A DNA stretch of 17,732 bases from MGBC113645 sp036308445 (GTDB lineage Bacteria; Bacillota_I; Bacilli_A; Erysipelotrichales; Coprobacillaceae): assembly GCA_036308445.1 (NCBI GenBank), contig JAXJVS010000023.1, positions 1 through 17,732 on the forward strand, read 5' to 3'. Position 1 is the stretch's first letter, and each line of letters starts with the position of its first letter. The notes under the pieces were generated by a model, which saw only the letters and a list, made by a program, of their open reading frames with translations, was not told the origin of the DNA and made no database searches. The translations under genes and the position numbers were made by a program. Shown here piece after piece: positions 15,526 to 17,732 of the stretch.

Positions 15526-15534
15526 AGTATAGCA
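15526..15534 (-). promoter_or_regulatory. Extended -10 promoter of ispH
   Basis: On the minus strand TGCTATACT gives an extended -10, about 19 nt before the ATG. The -35 region is weak, as is usual with extended -10 promoters. Confidence 0.5.
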
Positions 15535-15559
15535 TATTTTGATAGGATATTATATATTT

Positions 15560-15703
15560 AATAAAAGTAGGACTATTAGTAGGTTCTCTAAGGAACTAAA
15601 TACAGCTAAAAAAGTTATTAATTTATATGAAAAAATGAATATATTAGAAATACAATAAAATGATATAAAGAGATATACCTATTATTTTTGAACAAAATAT
15701 TTA
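15560..15703 (+). pseudogene. Decayed gene fragment, possibly the C-terminal winged helix of a Fic-like protein
   Basis: In one frame the DNA reads FSKELNTAKKVINLYEKMN then ILEIQ, followed after an in-frame TAA (15656) by NDIKRYTYYF and, after a TGA (15689), TKYL. The first part looks like a winged helix-turn-helix, and the tail (Arg-x-x-x-Tyr, then Tyr-Leu) resembles the C-terminal end of Fic-family proteins. No start or upstream domain remains, since the 5' side runs into the ispH promoter. The fragment is read directly; the Fic assignment is my inference from a short pattern and could be wrong. Confidence 0.35.
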
Positions 15704-15707
15704 AACA
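15688..15707 (+). repeat. Direct repeat copy 1 upstream of the PTS promoter
   Basis: TTGAACAAAATATTTAAACA matches copy 2 at 17 of 20 positions, with start-to-start spacing of 33 nt. It centres on the palindrome AAATATTT. It may be a regulator site or a short duplication. Confidence 0.55.
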
Positions 15708-15720
15708 AAAACATCAATAT

Positions 15721-15740
15721 TTGAATAGAATATTTAAAAA
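15721..15740 (+). repeat. Direct repeat copy 2 upstream of the PTS promoter
   Basis: TTGAATAGAATATTTAAAAA differs from copy 1 at three positions. Spacing of 33 nt (about three helical turns) would put both copies on the same face of the DNA. It ends 55 nt before the -35. Confidence 0.55.
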
Positions 15741-15780
15741 AGAAAGCATAAGTTTTATATAAGATGAGTAGACTAACCAA

Positions 15781-15833
15781 GTCTGTTTTGACTTATTGAG
15801 AGCACATTCAAAATTGATATAATTTAAACAGAC
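15781..15833. promoter_or_regulatory. Inverted repeat bracketing the PTS promoter (candidate operator)
   Basis: GTCTGTTT (15781-15788) and AAACAGAC (15826-15833) are perfect inverse complements, 45 nt centre to centre. One lies just before the -35, the other right at the expected transcription start. A second small inverted pair, AGACT/AGTCT, lies around 15770-15784. Confidence 0.5.
15796..15823 (+). promoter_or_regulatory. Promoter of the PTS EIIC gene
   Basis: TTGAGA (15796-15801) is 16 nt from a perfect TATAAT (15818-15823), which also has the extended TG motif (TGATATAAT). A strong GGGAGGAG ribosome site follows near 15842. Confidence 0.75.
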
Positions 15834-15856
15834 AAATAAAAGGGAGGAGAAAAAAT

Positions 15857-17179
15857 ATGGATGCTTTTGCAGACAAACTTGGACGCGTTGGTGCTTGGTG
15901 TGGTCAAAATAAATATTTATTGGCTATCAAGAACGCTTTCCAAAATTACTTACCAGCAACTATCGCTGGTGCAATTGCCGTTCTTTGGACTTGCGTTATC
16001 GTAAATGAAAGTTCAGGGTTAGGTATTTTCTTTAAGCCAATCATGGCATTAGAACCAACTAATACTATTTTTAACGCTATTAATACAGCTACAATTGGTT
16101 CAATGGCAGTTGGTGTATGTATGTTAGTAGCACAAGAAATCGCTGATGCTAACGGTGAACAGTCAGGTGCTTATCCTGCAGTTTTAGGATTTATGATGTG
16201 GTTAGTTGTTACACCTACTTCAATCAATGCTACTGATGAAGCTGGTGCAGTAGTTGCTACAGTTAGTGGTATTCCTACTTCTTATATGGGAGCTACTGGA
16301 TTATTTACTGGATTATTAGTAGGTATTGTAGGTACTGAAATCTATTGTAAATTAAGAAAAGTTGATGCATTAAAAATTAAAATGCCAGAACAAGTTCCAC
16401 CAGGAGTTGCTCGTGCATTCGAAATCTTAGTTCCAACAGTTATTATCTTAGTTATCGTTGGTGGAGTTTCATTAGTAGTTAATATGTTAACTGGTCTTGA
16501 TTTAAATAGCTTAGTTTCTACTTATATTCAAGCACCATTAAGTGCTGTTATGGGTCAAAACGTATGGGGAGCTATCTTTATCTATATTATTGCTCAATTA
16601 TTCTGGTGTATTGGTATGCATGGTCAAAACATGATTTCAGCAGTTAAAGAACCAATCTTTACTCCATTAATTGTAGAAAATATGGAAATCTTCCAAAAAA
16701 CTCGTGATATTACTCAAGTTCCAAATACATTAAATATTACTATGATGCAAATGTTTGCTGAATGGGGAGGTTCTGGGGTTACTTTATCATTGATCTTAGT
16801 TATCTTAATCTTCTCTAAACGTGAAGATAACAGAACTATTGCTGCATTATCTGTAGTACCTGGATGTTTCAATATTAATGAAACAATGACATTTGGTATT
16901 CCATTAGTATTAAATCCAATCTTAGACATTCCATTTGTAGTTGCTCCTGCAGTATGTATGTTTGTTGGATATATCTTAATTACTATTGGATTCTGTCCAA
17001 AAATTGCAGTTCAAACTCCTTGGACTACTCCACCACTATTAATGGGATTCTTAGCAACAGGTGGATCTATCATGGGAGCTATTTCTCAGTTAATCGTATT
17101 TGCTGTAGCAGTAGTCATTTATATTCCATTCTTCTTAGCATACGAAAGACAACAAAATAAAGAATCAGCTGGTGCATAA
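15857..17179 (+). CDS. PTS sugar transporter EIIC, lactose/cellobiose (CelB-like) family
   Basis: The 440-residue membrane permease is the EIIC part of a phosphotransferase system that imports and phosphorylates a sugar, probably a beta-glucoside or similar disaccharide. About 8-10 membrane segments are visible. Family signatures include NYLPATIAGAI near 35, FWCIGMHGQNM near 255, GCFNINETMTFGIPLVLNPI near 335 (the sugar-site motif N-x-N-E) and QTPWTTPPLLMGFL near 390. The start has GGGAGGAG with good spacing. No EIIA or EIIB gene is in the window, so these must be supplied from elsewhere. It contains more C-ending codons (ATC, AAC, TTC) than its neighbours, which suggests high expression. The elaborate upstream region and the following RpiR-type gene suggest sugar-controlled transcription. 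Confidence 0.9.
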   Translation: MDAFADKLGRVGAWCGQNKYLLAIKNAFQNYLPATIAGAIAVLWTCVIVNESSGLGIFFKPIMALEPTNTIFNAINTATIGSMAVGVCMLVAQEIADANGEQSGAYPAVLGFMMWLVVTPTSINATDEAGAVVATVSGIPTSYMGATGLFTGLLVGIVGTEIYCKLRKVDALKIKMPEQVPPGVARAFEILVPTVIILVIVGGVSLVVNMLTGLDLNSLVSTYIQAPLSAVMGQNVWGAIFIYIIAQLFWCIGMHGQNMISAVKEPIFTPLIVENMEIFQKTRDITQVPNTLNITMMQMFAEWGGSGVTLSLILVILIFSKREDNRTIAALSVVPGCFNINETMTFGIPLVLNPILDIPFVVAPAVCMFVGYILITIGFCPKIAVQTPWTTPPLLMGFLATGGSIMGAISQLIVFAVAVVIYIPFFLAYERQQNKESAGA

Positions 17180-17189
17180 TCAGCTTAAT

Positions 17190-17219
17190 ACTGTAATGAG
17201 AAATCATTACAGTTTTTTT
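17190..17219 (+). terminator. Intrinsic terminator of the PTS gene
   Basis: ACTGTAATGA (17190-17199) pairs with TCATTACAGT (17204-17213) over a GAAA tetraloop, followed by a T-run. Confidence 0.92.
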
Positions 17220-17324
17220 ATAGTTTTATAATTGTGAAATTCACTAGAAAAAGGAAAAAATAAACTATCAAAATTTTGTATAGTTATTTGGTAAATAATG
17301 ATAAACTCTTATCAAGTTGGTTAC

Positions 17325-17351
17325 TAGATATTTCTTTTTTATTAATATCTA
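17325..17351. repeat. 8-bp inverted repeat upstream of the RpiR-type gene
   Basis: TAGATATT (17325-17332) and AATATCTA (17344-17351) are perfect inverse complements around an 11-nt AT-rich spacer, next to a TATACT (17353-17358) that could be a -10. TGATAA/TTATCA also pair at 17299-17314. This may be the regulator's own control region. Confidence 0.35.
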
Positions 17352-17391
17352 ATATACTTTTATTATAGAAGTTAATAAAGAGGTAAAAATT

Positions 17392-17732
17392 ATGATCTTA
17401 AAAAATTAACTCAGCAAGATAATTTTACTGAAACTGAAAAAATAATAGCTAATTCAATAGTCGGTATGACAAGTTCAAAATTAGAAGAAATAACATATAC
17501 ATCTCAAGCAGCAGTAGTAAGATTCTATAAAAAGTTAGAAATTGATAAATTCAGACCTTTCTATGCTTTGATATTGGAAGAAGCTGCAAAAAGAAAACAT
17601 CTATTAGAAATAAACTATAAAGAACCAATAAAAAATAATATGAATGCAGAAGAGGTCATAAGCACAATGACATCATATTATGTCAATGAAATATATGATA
17701 CAAAATTATGCATTGACAAGAATATGATACAA
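17392..17732 (+). CDS. RpiR/MurR-family transcriptional regulator, apparent frameshift near start, cut by the window edge
   Basis: From the CTT codon at 17397 onward one frame is open to the edge and reads like the N-terminal helix-turn-helix domain of RpiR regulators: FTETEKIIANSIV (usual LTESEKKIADYIL), then SSKLEEITYTSQAAVVRFYKKLEI. Such proteins bind DNA and sense phosphosugars through a C-terminal SIS domain, here outside the window. The ATG at 17392 has a good ribosome site (AGAGGT) but is one base out of frame, giving MILKN and a stop. One extra A in the six-A run at 17400-17405 would give MILKKLTQQ and join the frames. Otherwise the first in-frame start is ATG 17466, which drops about 23 conserved residues. 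Regulation of the adjacent PTS gene is inferred from position. Confidence 0.75.

Noticed and set aside
15788..15823. TTGACT at 15788-15793 as the PTS -35 box
   Set aside because: The spacer to TATAAT would be 24 nt, too long; TTGAGA at 15796-15801 gives 16 nt.
1..17732. CRISPR array, tRNA/rRNA genes, insertion sequences, prophage
   Set aside because: No spaced repeats, cloverleaf, transposase or phage genes were seen by eye on either strand.

Overview
The window is a stretch of a very AT-rich chromosome, almost certainly a Firmicute-type (Bacillota) bacterium. The support is a sigma-A-type RpoD, strong GGAGG-type ribosome sites, TTGACA/TATAAT promoters, intrinsic terminators after most genes, and the order glyS-dnaG-rpoD-trmK-nif3-like. 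Gene content and codon use suggest an Erysipelotrichia-like gut anaerobe (Coprobacillus/Catenibacterium type). That placement is inference from general familiarity, not a database match. No tRNA, rRNA, CRISPR array, insertion sequence or phage gene was seen.

Layout. Positions 22-453: a small lipoprotein with its own terminator. 723-3433: a two-gene unit in which a YgiQ-type radical SAM protein overlaps by 4 nt an alpha/beta hydrolase whose nucleophile position reads Asp instead of Ser. 3440-9838: a promoter and short leader with a terminator-like hairpin, then six tightly packed genes: class II glycyl-tRNA synthetase, DNA primase, the primary sigma factor, the tRNA m1A22 methyltransferase TrmK, a Nif3-like protein and a NUDIX hydrolase. 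The unit ends in a terminator. It couples translation, replication initiation and transcription in the manner of the macromolecular-synthesis operon.

9932-11944: a secreted CHAP-FN3-beta-trefoil wall enzyme converges on a Cof-type HAD phosphatase. One palindrome is both their shared terminator and their last codons. 12240-14432: two membrane exporters, a MATE transporter and an aromatic-acid-exporter/FUSC-like protein, each ending in a terminator. 14444-14560: a long imperfect hairpin with no gene. 14593-15507 (minus strand): ispH of the MEP isoprenoid pathway.

15508-17732: a regulated sugar-transport locus. The spacer after ispH carries a decayed, possibly Fic-like gene fragment, two near-identical 20-nt direct repeats 33 nt apart, and a strong promoter bracketed by an 8-bp inverted repeat. 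Then come a lactose/cellobiose-type PTS EIIC gene and the start of an RpiR-family regulator that runs off the right edge. The regulator reads open only if one base is added to an A6 run at codons 4-5, so it may be broken, phase-variable or mis-sequenced.

The most notable points are the frameshifted regulator beside its likely PTS target, the repeat-decorated PTS promoter, the Ser-to-Asp hydrolase, and several perfect hairpins in unexpected places: inside dnaG, inside trmK, in the glyS leader and between FUSC and ispH. Nothing here is clearly a new multi-gene system.
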